Source: Sinomicrobium soli (lineage in GTDB: Bacteria; Bacteroidota; Bacteroidia; Flavobacteriales; Flavobacteriaceae). Taken from it: 64,000 nt of DNA. Shown here piece by piece: positions 45,181 through 54,067 of this stretch. Numbering within the stretch: position 1 is the stretch's first letter; every line of letters begins with the position of its first letter. Location of the stretch: contig NZ_QLNV01000014.1 of assembly GCF_003285545.1 (NCBI RefSeq), positions 34,759 to 98,758 on the forward strand, written 5' to 3'. A program made the translations under genes and the position numbers. The notes under the pieces are model-generated. The model did no database searches and was not told the DNA's origin. It saw only the letters and a list, made by a program, of their open reading frames with translations.

Positions 45181-47019
45181 TTACCATCCTGGGTTTTGTT
45201 TGAAATTAACGAGGTTCAGAGCATCCGGTTGTGGCACAGGATACCAGTAATACCTTAAACCGAAAACCCGTTGTTCCGTAGTCAGGTCTATGACCTCATA
45301 AGAAAAATCAAGGGTGCTTTTATCTGCAACCTGTCCATGACCCGCAGGCGGATTTGCCCTGATTCCCCTGATGGGCTTTGAAAAGACTTCTTCGGCGATC
45401 ATCCATCTTCTGAGGTCGTGCCAGCGGTGGTTTTCCCACATCAGTTCAACAGCCCGTTCCTGTCTTATTTTATCCCTGAATACTTCTTTAGACATCGTCT
45501 GTTCACTTCTGACATCAGGCATGTCCACCCGATTACGGATGACATTTACTGCATCTACCGCTGTCATACCATATCCTTCAGGATCGCTATCCGGGCCATA
45601 GGCTTCATTCATGGCCTCGGCATAATCCAGATAGACCTGGGAAACGCGGATATAAATGGCATTAAGATTATACTTGTTGTATTGGTTTGTAAAGTTATTT
45701 GCTTCCGGCCAAACATATTTTTTGCAGATATAGCCGGACAATAATCTGTCTCGTGTATACGAACTACCGGTCTGTCTGACATAATCACGCCCTCCTACAT
45801 ACAGTTCCTGGTAAATAGGATTTCCGGATTGATTAACCCCCCAGCGTTCTCCCGGTATCACGATATCGTGATAAAGACGGGGGTCGCGGTTATTAAAAGG
45901 ATCTTGTGAGTCGTATCCGGACCGCGGATCATCAATATCATATGCCTGTCCGTTATTGATCACTTCATACATATCTACAATATTCTGCGTAGGATTGGAA
46001 TAAGCAGAAGCATCATTACCCGTACCTCCTGAAAAATATTGAGGTAAATAATTAATCCTCAGACCTCTGGACTGATTTCTTTTATTAGCATTGAGCTTAT
46101 ACCAAAGAGACTCCGGGGTCACCTGGTTTCCTTCGGAATAAAATATAAACTCATATTCATCTCCATCCATAAGCCGTACATCTGCCCCTCCGGCTCCTCC
46201 CGCTATATATTGCAATACCTCATGAGCGTACTCTGCTGCCCGTTCACTCCACTCCTGTCCGTAAGGAAGATACTGAATGCTTTCCAGTCCGTTTTGCATC
46301 AGGGGGCTGGCCGCATAGAGTGCTACCATTTCCTTTACGGCCATAGCCGCTACCTTATTGGCCCTTCCGTATTCCGCATCGCTCCAGGTACCGGGGAGCA
46401 ATTCGATGGCCCTATCCAGATCTTCCACTATAAACTCCGAACTTTCAGAATAAGTGAGTCTTGGCAAATCAAGCTCATCATCTGAGCCAAAGACTTTATC
46501 CAGTCGTGGCATGCCTCCCATACGCTGGATCACCTGGAAATAATACCAGGCCCTTAAGAAATGTGCCTGCCCCAGCAGGCCATCGTATTGTTCCTGTGAA
46601 ATATTAGGTATTTCGTCAACCCTTTGAATCACCTTATTGGCAATGCGGATAGCATAAAAAGCATTGGCAACTATACTTCCCTTTTCTCCCCGTTCTCCTG
46701 TCCATCCCAATTCCGGATCTGTTGCTCTATTAGCCCATGAACCTGTATTTAACACATTGACAATCGTACTGGTAAAAGGGCTTCCTCCCTCATCGGAAAG
46801 GGCATTTATACTACAACGCCCCGCACTTTGCGAAAATGGTTCATGATAGTCCAGCAATACATCATAGCAATTGTCCAGATAGCCTCTGGCCGACTCGAAT
46901 TCCGAGAATACATCATCTTCGGTAATCCCGAAGTCCGGAGATATATCCAGATAATCCTCACAAGATATAAGGCCAAAGACAAATAGAACAATGAAACTCT
47001 TTGAAAATATCTTTTTCAT
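45181..47019 (-). CDS. SusD/RagB family glycan-binding lipoprotein (first pair)
   Basis: A SusD-like protein of 612 residues, lipidated after FGLISC. LLGQAHFLRAWYYFQVIQRMG and the end block RQERAVELMWENHRWHDLRRW identify the family. It is the largest SusD in the window, with many aromatic residues in the middle third that may stack on sugar rings. It starts 25 bases after the leading susC gene and ends 12 bases before the divergent susC of pair two. Confidence 0.94.
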   Translation of the reverse strand: MKKIFSKSFIVLFVFGLISCEDYLDISPDFGITEDDVFSEFESARGYLDNCYDVLLDYHEPFSQSAGRCSINALSDEGGSPFTSTIVNVLNTGSWANRATDPELGWTGERGEKGSIVANAFYAIRIANKVIQRVDEIPNISQEQYDGLLGQAHFLRAWYYFQVIQRMGGMPRLDKVFGSDDELDLPRLTYSESSEFIVEDLDRAIELLPGTWSDAEYGRANKVAAMAVKEMVALYAASPLMQNGLESIQYLPYGQEWSERAAEYAHEVLQYIAGGAGGADVRLMDGDEYEFIFYSEGNQVTPESLWYKLNANKRNQSRGLRINYLPQYFSGGTGNDASAYSNPTQNIVDMYEVINNGQAYDIDDPRSGYDSQDPFNNRDPRLYHDIVIPGERWGVNQSGNPIYQELYVGGRDYVRQTGSSYTRDRLLSGYICKKYVWPEANNFTNQYNKYNLNAIYIRVSQVYLDYAEAMNEAYGPDSDPEGYGMTAVDAVNVIRNRVDMPDVRSEQTMSKEVFRDKIRQERAVELMWENHRWHDLRRWMIAEEVFSKPIRGIRANPPAGHGQVADKSTLDFSYEVIDLTTEQRVFGLRYYWYPVPQPDALNLVNFKQNPGW

Positions 47020-47044
47020 TTTTAAACTTCTTTGTGGTTAATTC

Positions 47045-50000
47045 CTAAAAAGTGACTCTTATTCCAAGATTATACCGTTTTACAATAGGATAGTTCCCTG
47101 CCCCATCGGTTTCCGGGTCAATCCCTTCTCCAAGTTTTGACCAGGTGTACACATTATTTCCATTGGCATATAACTGGAGCCTTTTTATACCCATGTCTTT
47201 CAGAAACTTATTTTGAAAATTGTAGTTGATCTCAATATTTTTAAGACGCAGATAAGAACCGTCCTTATAAAGCAGGGTGCTTGCCGTACTATTATGGTTA
47301 TTGGAAAGGTGAAGAGCCGGTTTTTCAGCAATAGCCTTAGTTTCGGGAGTCCATCGTGTAAGTACGTCCGGCTGGGCCTGAATAAACCCTCCGGCAAAAT
47401 CAAAATAGAGCACATTGGGATATACATATCCCACATCGGTAACACCGTAAAAAAGTGCATTAAATCCCAGATTCTTCCAATTAAATCCAAGTTGTAAATT
47501 ATAGGTTCTCAAAGGGTATCCTACTTCTTCCATAGGAACCTTGTCGTTAGTGTCAGATATTCCGTCTCCGTTATAATCTACAAACAATACATCTCCGGGT
47601 ACCAGATTCTCAAGGCTTGAACCATTGCTTTGGTTGGGTCCGTTAAAAATATCGTCCACGGATTGGTAGAATCCACCCGCAATAAGTCTGGACTTCCAAT
47701 GGATGGGCTTTCCTGCTTCTTTCAAATACACATCCATGCCTGCGGGATCGTCCCTGAAAACTATCCTGTTTTCCGTAAAAGAGGTTCCCAGGCTTATATT
47801 GTAATTAAAATCGGAGCCTATCTGGTCGCGCCAGCCAAGGGTCAGTTCATAACCATGACTTTTGGAGCGCCCTATATTGGCGTCGGGCAAATCCGGAAAA
47901 CCAACAAAACTGGGTACTGTCTTCCTGGCCATTAGTATCCCCTCCCTGTCGGACTGGTACATATCAAGTTCAAAATCTATTTTTTTGAACAGGTTTACTG
48001 TAAACTTAAGGTTTTGTTGCGTACTCGTCTCCCAGGTGGCAGCCGCATTGGCAATCGTTCCTTCGGTAAACAGGGGGCCATAACCGGTGAGGTTTTCATA
48101 ACCAAAATTAATATTCCCCGCTCCGTCATAAGTTTGCATATATTGAAATCGGGCCACATTGTCACTGCCCACAATACCATAGGAATAATTGACCTTGAGG
48201 AAATCTAACCAGTCTCCCCCCATTTTTTTAACGAAGGGTTCTTCCGAGATCACCCAGGCTGCTCCTATAGAAGGAAAAAAGCCGAAACGCAATCCGGGGG
48301 CAAATTTTTCAGATCCGGAATAGTTCCCGGATGCTTCTATCAGATAGCGTTTTTTATAATTGTAACTCAAACGTCCGATCCACTCTTCTCTTCTGGCCGC
48401 AAAACCATTTCTCGACACCATATTCTGCCTTAACATAAGGGCAGTAGCATCTATATTATGATCATCAAACGCTTTCTTATATTTGAGCTGAAAACGATAG
48501 TTCAGTTGCCTGTTGTACCCGTAAATATCAGGTGTGGTAGCATTTACAGGTCCTTCCTGTGTGTCATCGGTAGGCCACCTGATCTCATTGACCAAAGGAT
48601 ATTCCACTTCCCCGTCGGGTCCTATTGAAGGTTGAGAATAATCATATGCTCTGTAATACCTGACAATATTAATCCGGTTTCCCTGCTGTACCCCGCCGCG
48701 AAGTATTTGCTTGGAATAATTGGAAAATGAAGAGTAGTTTATACTGCCGTTAAAAGAGAGTCCCTTAGTAATAAAATCCAGCTTTTGTTCTAATTGGGCA
48801 TCATAAAAACCCTGGTAATACTGATAGGTCCGCTGCCCCCCTTCATTAAAATAAACACTCAGGTTTCCTTCCCCGTCGGAAGATTCGCCCGGAACTCCGT
48901 CGGGATAATAGAGAGGGAAAAGGTTAGGTGGTGCTTTATATATGTTTCCGTAAAATTGTGCTTGTCCATAGCCATCCTCTACACCATTGCTTATACGGTA
49001 ACCTGGTTGATTTCGGACACGATAGTTTCCTGAAAAACCCACACTAAACTTTGTAGATGAAGTAAGGTTAAAATCAAGATTAGTCCTCCAGTTATATTTT
49101 TTCAATCCGAAGGCCGGATCATATTCCGGCTGCTCTTCGGTCTGAAAAATGTCTCCGTCATTACGGTATCCCAACGAGGCAAAGTATTTGATCTTACTAC
49201 CGCCTCCCCTGACATTGAGATTATAGGTTTGCTCATAACCTTTATCTATGAGTCTGTCATACCAGTCAACCTCCGGAAAATAAGGATTATAAGGCCCCCT
49301 TTCGGCATAATGCTCGGTCCATGCATCTATAGTAGATTGAGGAATTAGCTGATCATAGTTTCTGTCGTTAAGTACTGCCTCATTAAAGGCTCTCATGGCT
49401 GTTATATAATCTGCCTTTTCCGGACTGGTAGTCGGTGACTTGATACCAAGATTGGCCGAAAAATTAAATATAGGTTCACTAAACGTACCCCTTTTCGTGG
49501 TTATCAGGATAACTCCGTTGGCTCCCCTTACTCCGTAAACTGCAGTAGAGGCTGCATCCTTGAGTACGGAAATTGTTTCAATCTCATTGGGATCTATATT
49601 GTTCAGATCCCTTTCAATTCCGTCTACCAATACCAAGGGTGATGTATTCCCCCAGGTTGATTTTCCCCTGATAAATATATCTCCTGCGTCCGATCCCGGC
49701 TTACCATTAGAATTGATTACCATAAGACCCGGAGACTGTCCTTGTAAAGCTTCGGAAATAGTACTCACCGATCCCGTTTCCAGTAACTTTTTCCCTTCTA
49801 CAGTACTCACCGATCCTACCACAGTCTGTTTCGTCTGTTCCCCGTAACCGATAACAACCACTTCATCAAGATTGGTGGCATCCGGTTCCAGTTGAATATC
49901 CAGTGAGCCGGTTTCAGGAGTTATATTCTCATAACGTTTCTGTAAATAACCCACATAGCTTATTAGAATCGTTGAGCCTTCTTCCACTTCCAATTCAAAA

Positions 50001-50224
50001 TTCCCGTCAAAATCGGTGGTTGTTCCCCTGGACGTATTTTCCTGTCTTATCGTTACTCCTATCATGGGAACATTATTTTCATCGACAATAGTCCCCGAAA
50101 TTTTTACTAATGACTGGTACCTCTCAAATGCGTAAACTTGCTGAATCCCGGTAAAACAGCAAATACATACCATTTTTAAGGCCCCGGCCATTACTAAACT
50201 TAGTAATTTTTCTTTCATTATCAA
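47045..50224 (-). CDS. SusC/RagA family transporter, first gene of the minus-strand PUL arm
   Basis: A TonB-linked transporter of 1059 residues with a long export signal (hydrophobic stretch to about residue 30), a carboxypeptidase-regulatory-like domain with TTDFDGNFELEV, the hallmark LDEVVVIGYGEQTKQTVVGS, a plug with TISVLKDAASTAVYG, and a C-terminal barrel. Start at 50224 or the ATG two codons later. It heads an operon of three SusCD pairs, one DUF1735 lipoprotein and two sulfatases. A TACATTTG box about 190 bases upstream may be part of its promoter. Confidence 0.95.
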   Translation of the reverse strand: MIMKEKLLSLVMAGALKMVCICCFTGIQQVYAFERYQSLVKISGTIVDENNVPMIGVTIRQENTSRGTTTDFDGNFELEVEEGSTILISYVGYLQKRYENITPETGSLDIQLEPDATNLDEVVVIGYGEQTKQTVVGSVSTVEGKKLLETGSVSTISEALQGQSPGLMVINSNGKPGSDAGDIFIRGKSTWGNTSPLVLVDGIERDLNNIDPNEIETISVLKDAASTAVYGVRGANGVILITTKRGTFSEPIFNFSANLGIKSPTTSPEKADYITAMRAFNEAVLNDRNYDQLIPQSTIDAWTEHYAERGPYNPYFPEVDWYDRLIDKGYEQTYNLNVRGGGSKIKYFASLGYRNDGDIFQTEEQPEYDPAFGLKKYNWRTNLDFNLTSSTKFSVGFSGNYRVRNQPGYRISNGVEDGYGQAQFYGNIYKAPPNLFPLYYPDGVPGESSDGEGNLSVYFNEGGQRTYQYYQGFYDAQLEQKLDFITKGLSFNGSINYSSFSNYSKQILRGGVQQGNRINIVRYYRAYDYSQPSIGPDGEVEYPLVNEIRWPTDDTQEGPVNATTPDIYGYNRQLNYRFQLKYKKAFDDHNIDATALMLRQNMVSRNGFAARREEWIGRLSYNYKKRYLIEASGNYSGSEKFAPGLRFGFFPSIGAAWVISEEPFVKKMGGDWLDFLKVNYSYGIVGSDNVARFQYMQTYDGAGNINFGYENLTGYGPLFTEGTIANAAATWETSTQQNLKFTVNLFKKIDFELDMYQSDREGILMARKTVPSFVGFPDLPDANIGRSKSHGYELTLGWRDQIGSDFNYNISLGTSFTENRIVFRDDPAGMDVYLKEAGKPIHWKSRLIAGGFYQSVDDIFNGPNQSNGSSLENLVPGDVLFVDYNGDGISDTNDKVPMEEVGYPLRTYNLQLGFNWKNLGFNALFYGVTDVGYVYPNVLYFDFAGGFIQAQPDVLTRWTPETKAIAEKPALHLSNNHNSTASTLLYKDGSYLRLKNIEINYNFQNKFLKDMGIKRLQLYANGNNVYTWSKLGEGIDPETDGAGNYPIVKRYNLGIRVTF

Positions 50225-50414
50225 TACATTGAAAATTGTTATTTTCTTCTGATCTTAAAAATCATTCTTTATACTTTCTTTTACTTCGAATCCCTCGGAT
50301 AAATTTTCTTTATCGGCCAAGAATCAATCCGAAAAAAATAAAAAATATGCTTTTTTATTTCCATATACTATTTATTTTTTGATATATATTGACAATTCGT
50401 AAAAAACCATATAA

Positions 50415-50422
50415 CAAATGTA
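50415..50422 (-). promoter_or_regulatory. Candidate -7 promoter box for the susC operon
   Basis: On the minus strand the sequence is TACATTTG, an exact TAnnTTTG. The position 19-21 bases upstream does not carry a TTTG, so the promoter may need an activator, as expected for a PUL controlled by a hybrid two-component system. The leader to the susC ATG is about 190 bases. Confidence 0.35.
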
Positions 50423-50732
50423 AAGGAGCAAAGCAGGGAGTATCATTAAAATTTCATCAAATGCTATAAAAATACATTCATAAAAAAATGTTAAATACCT
50501 TTTTTTGTTTACAAACAAACCTATGTATATCACCTCTTTAAATATATCGTACACCCATAATACACGAATAGTGTACGAGAAATCCGGAAGTTTTAATATA
50601 CTTTATTGTTTTATTCGGCATTTAACCCCTCCTTTAGATATAGGTGCCATATCATTCAGAATATCTTCTCGCGTGAAAGAACCTGTAACCAATTTTGAAG
50701 ATGATAAGTTGGCCGAAAATACTTTTCTAAGC

Positions 50733-50750
50733 CCTGAAACCTGATTCAGG
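50733..50750. promoter_or_regulatory. Inverted repeat carrying a motif shared with the sulfatase promoter
   Basis: CCTGAA-ACCTGA-TTCAGG, 6-base arms. Read on the minus strand it contains the decamer TCAGGTTTCA, which also occurs upstream of the sulfatase-regulator operon at 54044-54053. It could be a binding site for the hybrid regulator encoded at 56179, but it lies about 510 bases from the susC start. Confidence 0.3.
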
Positions 50751-50830
50751 ATCAAATGTACAGTTGTCTGATGAAATCATGGTTCCTACAAATACAGATA
50801 AATATATATCTCCGTCCGACAAGAAATCCT

Positions 50831-51480
50831 TTAAAATACGGGAGTTATCCTGTACTGATAGCTCAGTGATTCATTAGGGATCCTATAGACCGGTAAGGGC
50901 AGGGAATTTCTGCTCCAGCTATTGGTTCCTCCCACCCCTATCCAGGCCTTGTCGATATTCAGAAATGTTTTGGGGTTTTTGCTCAACTCAAAGGAATAAT
51001 CCGCCCTTTCCATATCTTCCCGGGTATAATGTGTCGCCCCAAAACCAAAAGAGCGTCTTTCCGGTAAATCGTAGTCCCATTCCCTTATGATCGGTCACTT
51101 CCACCCAACGGGTATCGGTTTTGTAACCATTTTCCTGAGGACGGCTGTAATCTGCCCATTCGCTATCCACTTTAGGACTGTAAGTTTCTGTTTTCTCCGT
51201 TTTCCGGTCCGCATACTTTAAGTTCCGGGATACCACAGGTAAAAAGCGGATTCCACCCCGGCAAAATGCAGGTAGACCTTCCGGTTATCCCAGTTTTCGG
51301 GAACCGTAAACTCCCTTTTATACGATACTACCGGATTAAAATCTCCCGGAGCCTTTAAACCGGAGATATCGAAGGGGTAGATAATATTGGCATATACCGG
51401 TATCCCGTACCCGTGCATCTGCCAGTTCAACGGAACGGGAATACGGCTGATTTGAAACCCTCCCTTAACACCACCGGTAC
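50831..51480 (-). pseudogene. Remnant of a GH2 beta-galactosidase with large internal deletion and frameshifts
   Basis: Three adjacent minus-strand fragments together resemble the two ends of a GH2 beta-galactosidase. From about 51460 to 51218 the frame reads ISRIPVPLNWQMHGYGIP, NPVVSYKREFTVPENW and YLHFAGVESAFYLW, the conserved N-terminal sugar-binding domain. In another frame at once follow KYADRKTEKTE and YSRPQENGYKTDTRW, from the C-terminal Bgal-small domain. A second shift near 51050, at a T/G-rich stretch, leads into the third fragment, FGATHYTREDMERADYSF, WIGVGGTNSWS and the C-terminal end. The catalytic TIM barrel with both Glu residues, some 700 residues, is gone. The gene cannot make an active enzyme. 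Confidence 0.85.
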
Positions 51481-51551
51481 GCCGGCTTTCATATGAATGA
51501 TTTTTAATATTATTTGATGTTTTTTTAATAATAAACGCTTTATAATCCCCA

Positions 51552-51559
51552 TATATTTG
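51552..51559 (+). promoter_or_regulatory. Candidate -7 box before the Gfo/Idh/MocA gene
   Basis: TATATTTG, an exact TAnnTTTG, lies 92 bases before the ATG at 51651. No TTTG is found at the standard distance upstream; the nearest is 35 bases away. It lies just beyond the remains of the GH2 gene. Confidence 0.35.
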
Positions 51560-51650
51560 ATATTTCGTAAATCCACGCGTTCGGAAATGCCCTTTCCAGG
51601 AAGATCCCAAATATTCCGGACACGCGATTACAACAAATATTATCATATTC

Positions 51651-52931
51651 ATGAACAGAAGAAAATTTATTCAACGAAGTTCTGCTGCAGCTATGGCATT
51701 TTCCATCGTCCCAAGAGCTGTATTGGGCGGGGCGGGGTATGTTGCCCCGAGCGACTATCTTAACCTGGGGTTCATCGGGGTGGGAAAACAGGCGAGGGGG
51801 CCATTGCTCAAAGGCATGAGCCACTGCAGTGAAATCCTTATCCGGGCGGCCTGTGATGTAGATTCGAAGAAACTGGAACACTTCACCGCACTGGCCAGAA
51901 CAGCCAATTCCCAGAAGGTAGATATCCAGATCAAAAGATATAGCGACTACCGCGAGCTGCTGGCTCAGCCCGATATAGATGCCGTCGTCGTGGCTACACC
52001 GGATCACTGGCATGCGCAAATGGTCGTCGATGCTGCAAAAGCGGGAAAAGATATTTACTGTGAAAAACCACTCTCTCTTACCATTACGGAAGGGAGGGCC
52101 ATGGTAAACGCCGTAGGAAAATACAAACGCGTACTTCAAACCGGCAGCATGCAGCGTTCTCAATACAACTTCCGTCAGGCCGCTGAACTGGTATACAACG
52201 GATATATAGGCGACATCAAGGAAATCAATGTCTCGGTCGGTGAACCGGTAAGGGCACTTGATCTGCCTGTTGAACCCATCCCCGGTTACCTGGACTGGGA
52301 CCAGTGGATCGGGCCGGCCCTGTACCGGGGCTATCACCCTGTACTTTCCCCACCCCTTGAAGATGATAAATGGGCATGGTGGCGGGGGTACCGCGATTTC
52401 GGGGGCGGATTGATCACAGACTGGGGTGCTCACATGTTCGATATTGTACAATGGGCCCTCGGTATGGACCGATCGGGACCGGTCGAGTTCACTCCCCCGC
52501 AGACAGCGGGAGCAAAACACGGATTGTTTTTCAAGTATGCCAACGGTATCACTGTCCGCCATACGCCATGGGGCAAGAACAATGCTATACAGTTTATCGG
52601 TACCGAAGGACAGATCGAAGTAAGCCGCCAGTTCCTGAATACGACTCCCCGAAAGCTAACTGACCTGAAATTCCGCAAAAGGGACCAACGGTTGTATTTC
52701 AGTGACAATCATTACCAGGACTGGATAAATGCCATAAAAAAACGCTCCCTGCCCATATGTGACGTGGAAACAGGACACCGCAGCGCTACTGTTTGCAATG
52801 CCGTGAATATTGCCTATGAACTCCAGCACACATTGAAATGGGATCCGGTTACCGAATCTTTTGACAATGATTTCGCCAACATGATGCGGAGCAGACCTTA
52901 CCGGAAGGGGTGGGATTTTAATGATTTTTAA
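51651..52931 (+). CDS. Gfo/Idh/MocA family oxidoreductase, twin-arginine exported
   Basis: A protein of 426 residues that begins MNRRKFIQRSSAAAMAFS, a twin-arginine signal, so it is folded with its cofactor before export. The Rossmann start LNLGFIGVGKQARG binds NAD(P). VVVATPDHWHAQ and the catalytic-region motif EKP at 138-140 are family features, and DWGAHMFDIVQWALG is typical of PUL-linked members. It oxidises or reduces a sugar hydroxyl, probably at C3. The next gene, 11 bases on, encodes an isomerase/epimerase-like protein with the same kind of signal. The two probably work in sequence on an oligosaccharide in the periplasm. Confidence 0.92.
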   Translation: MNRRKFIQRSSAAAMAFSIVPRAVLGGAGYVAPSDYLNLGFIGVGKQARGPLLKGMSHCSEILIRAACDVDSKKLEHFTALARTANSQKVDIQIKRYSDYRELLAQPDIDAVVVATPDHWHAQMVVDAAKAGKDIYCEKPLSLTITEGRAMVNAVGKYKRVLQTGSMQRSQYNFRQAAELVYNGYIGDIKEINVSVGEPVRALDLPVEPIPGYLDWDQWIGPALYRGYHPVLSPPLEDDKWAWWRGYRDFGGGLITDWGAHMFDIVQWALGMDRSGPVEFTPPQTAGAKHGLFFKYANGITVRHTPWGKNNAIQFIGTEGQIEVSRQFLNTTPRKLTDLKFRKRDQRLYFSDNHYQDWINAIKKRSLPICDVETGHRSATVCNAVNIAYELQHTLKWDPVTESFDNDFANMMRSRPYRKGWDFNDF

Positions 52932-52942
52932 ACCCGGGAAAT

Positions 52943-53791
52943 ATGAACCGAAGAAACTTTATAAAGCAGTCAGGTCTTGCGGCCACAGCTGCAGTCATGC
53001 CCGTACTTCCATTCGACTGGAAGAACAAAGACACCTCTATAGGCCTACAACTATACTCTATAAGTCCGAGCCTGAGCGATGACTTTGAAGGTAATATCGC
53101 CAAGGTGGCCGAATTGGGCTATACCCATGTAGAGTCTGCGGGATACAACAAAAAAGAACGCACACTTTACAATCGTTCCGCCAGGGAATACCGGAAGATC
53201 ATTCGCGCCAACGGACTCCAACCTATCAGTGCTCATGTCCGGTTTAGCCCAGAGGAAGCCGCTCCGCTGCTCGACGATTTCGCAACCATAGGTGTAAAGT
53301 ATGTTGTCTGGCCTTCAGTGCACGGTGGTTTCCGAAAGAGTGCCGACGGTTACCGCCGCGCAGCCGCACAGATGAATACGGTGGCCGCCCAGGCCAGAGA
53401 AAGAGGAATCCGCTTTGGCTATCACAACCACAACTTCGAATTCCAAGCCATAGATGGAAAGATCCCGTATGATATCCTGCTCGAAAACACCGATCCGGAA
53501 CTGGTCTTTTTCCAGATGGACCTCGGATGGTTGGTGAAGGGAGGCTTTCAACCACAGGATTACTTCCGGAAACATCAGGGGCGCTTCCCATTATGGCATA
53601 TTCGCGATGTAAATGACGATGGAAAATCCGTGCCCGTCGGAAGTGGAAAGCTCGATTTTCACTCGATTTGGTCGCAGCGTGAACTGGCGGGCTACGAATT
53701 AGGCATGGTGGAAACACAACAACGGAAGACCTCCCCGTTAAACGACATCAAACAAAGTATTCACTATCTGAAAACCGAAATAATCAAATGA
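52943..53791 (+). CDS. Sugar phosphate isomerase/epimerase-like TIM-barrel protein, twin-arginine exported
   Basis: A protein of 282 residues with a twin-arginine signal (MNRRNFIKQSGLAATAAVMP) and an AP-endonuclease-2-type TIM barrel: IGLQLYSI, VAELGYTHVESAGYN, FGYHNHNFEF, FFQMDLGWLVKGG and PLWHIRDVNDDGKSVPVGSG. The metal-ligand His and Glu/Asp blocks are intact. Despite the family name, exported members beside Gfo/Idh/MocA enzymes may act on 3-keto-glycosides by epimerisation or elimination. It is co-transcribed with the oxidoreductase 11 bases upstream. The function is inferred from family and context. Confidence 0.88.
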   Translation: MNRRNFIKQSGLAATAAVMPVLPFDWKNKDTSIGLQLYSISPSLSDDFEGNIAKVAELGYTHVESAGYNKKERTLYNRSAREYRKIIRANGLQPISAHVRFSPEEAAPLLDDFATIGVKYVVWPSVHGGFRKSADGYRRAAAQMNTVAAQARERGIRFGYHNHNFEFQAIDGKIPYDILLENTDPELVFFQMDLGWLVKGGFQPQDYFRKHQGRFPLWHIRDVNDDGKSVPVGSGKLDFHSIWSQRELAGYELGMVETQQRKTSPLNDIKQSIHYLKTEIIK

Positions 53792-53930
53792 CAAATCAAA
53801 TCGTCGGAATACAGTTATTACACTGCCTTTTTTAATTGGCAATATGAGTACAAAAACACTTTTTTACGTTTGTTTTTAACAATTTATTGTGTTCTTTGAT
53901 TAAAGATTTATACTTTAAACGCATCTATTG

Positions 53931-53982
53931 CCTGATTTTTGCCTGTCTGATGACATCTTATAGGTCCCGGCAAAAAGTCAGG
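53931..53982. promoter_or_regulatory. Long imperfect inverted repeat before the sulfatase-regulator operon
   Basis: Left arm CCTGATTTTTGCC (53931-53943) and right arm GGCAAAAAGTCAGG (53969-53982) pair over 13 bases with one bulged base, around a 25-base loop. It lies between the isomerase gene and the sulfatase gene. It could end transcription of the upstream pair or serve as a regulatory hairpin in the leader of the next operon. No T-run follows, which argues against a simple terminator on the plus strand. Confidence 0.45.
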
Positions 53983-53986
53983 TGTA

Positions 53987-54054
53987 TTTCAGGTCTCACA
54001 CCGGGATTCTCGCTATTATTGATTAACCAACCGAAACCCTGTTTCAGGTTTCAC
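53987..54054 (+). promoter_or_regulatory. Direct repeat, candidate regulator binding sites
   Basis: TTTCAGGTCTCAC at 53987-53999 and TTTCAGGTTTCAC at 54042-54054 differ at one base and start 55 bases apart (about five helical turns). The second copy also lies within an inverted repeat, GAAACC at 54033-54038 and GGTTTC at 54047-54052. It is directly upstream of the sulfatase gene at 54068, in front of the hybrid regulator operon, a natural place for autoregulation by its AraC-type domain. Confidence 0.45.
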
Positions 54055-54067
54055 ATAAAATAATTAC

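Larger units (their letters stand above)
50225..50830. other. 606-base AT-rich intergenic region between PUL arms
   Basis: It holds the leader and probable promoter of the minus-strand susC operon, a long run of A/T-rich sequence and an inverted repeat at 50733-50750. On the minus strand, at about 50610-50760, a 40-odd-codon frame reads like protein (LRKVFSANLSSSKLVTG, then REDILNDMAPIS) but has no start or family match. It may be the decayed end of a lost gene, perhaps related to the nearby GH2 wreck. Confidence 0.5.

Noticed and set aside
50505..50744. A 79-codon plus-strand frame in the gap upstream of the susC operon
   Set aside because: Composition is that of AT-rich intergenic DNA and there is no motif or plausible ribosome site. 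The opposite strand looks slightly more protein-like, but also without a family match.
53869..53898. TTTG followed by GTTCTTTG as a promoter for the sulfatase-HTCS operon
   Set aside because: The second box lacks the required TA and the spacing is 18, so it does not fit the consensus well enough.
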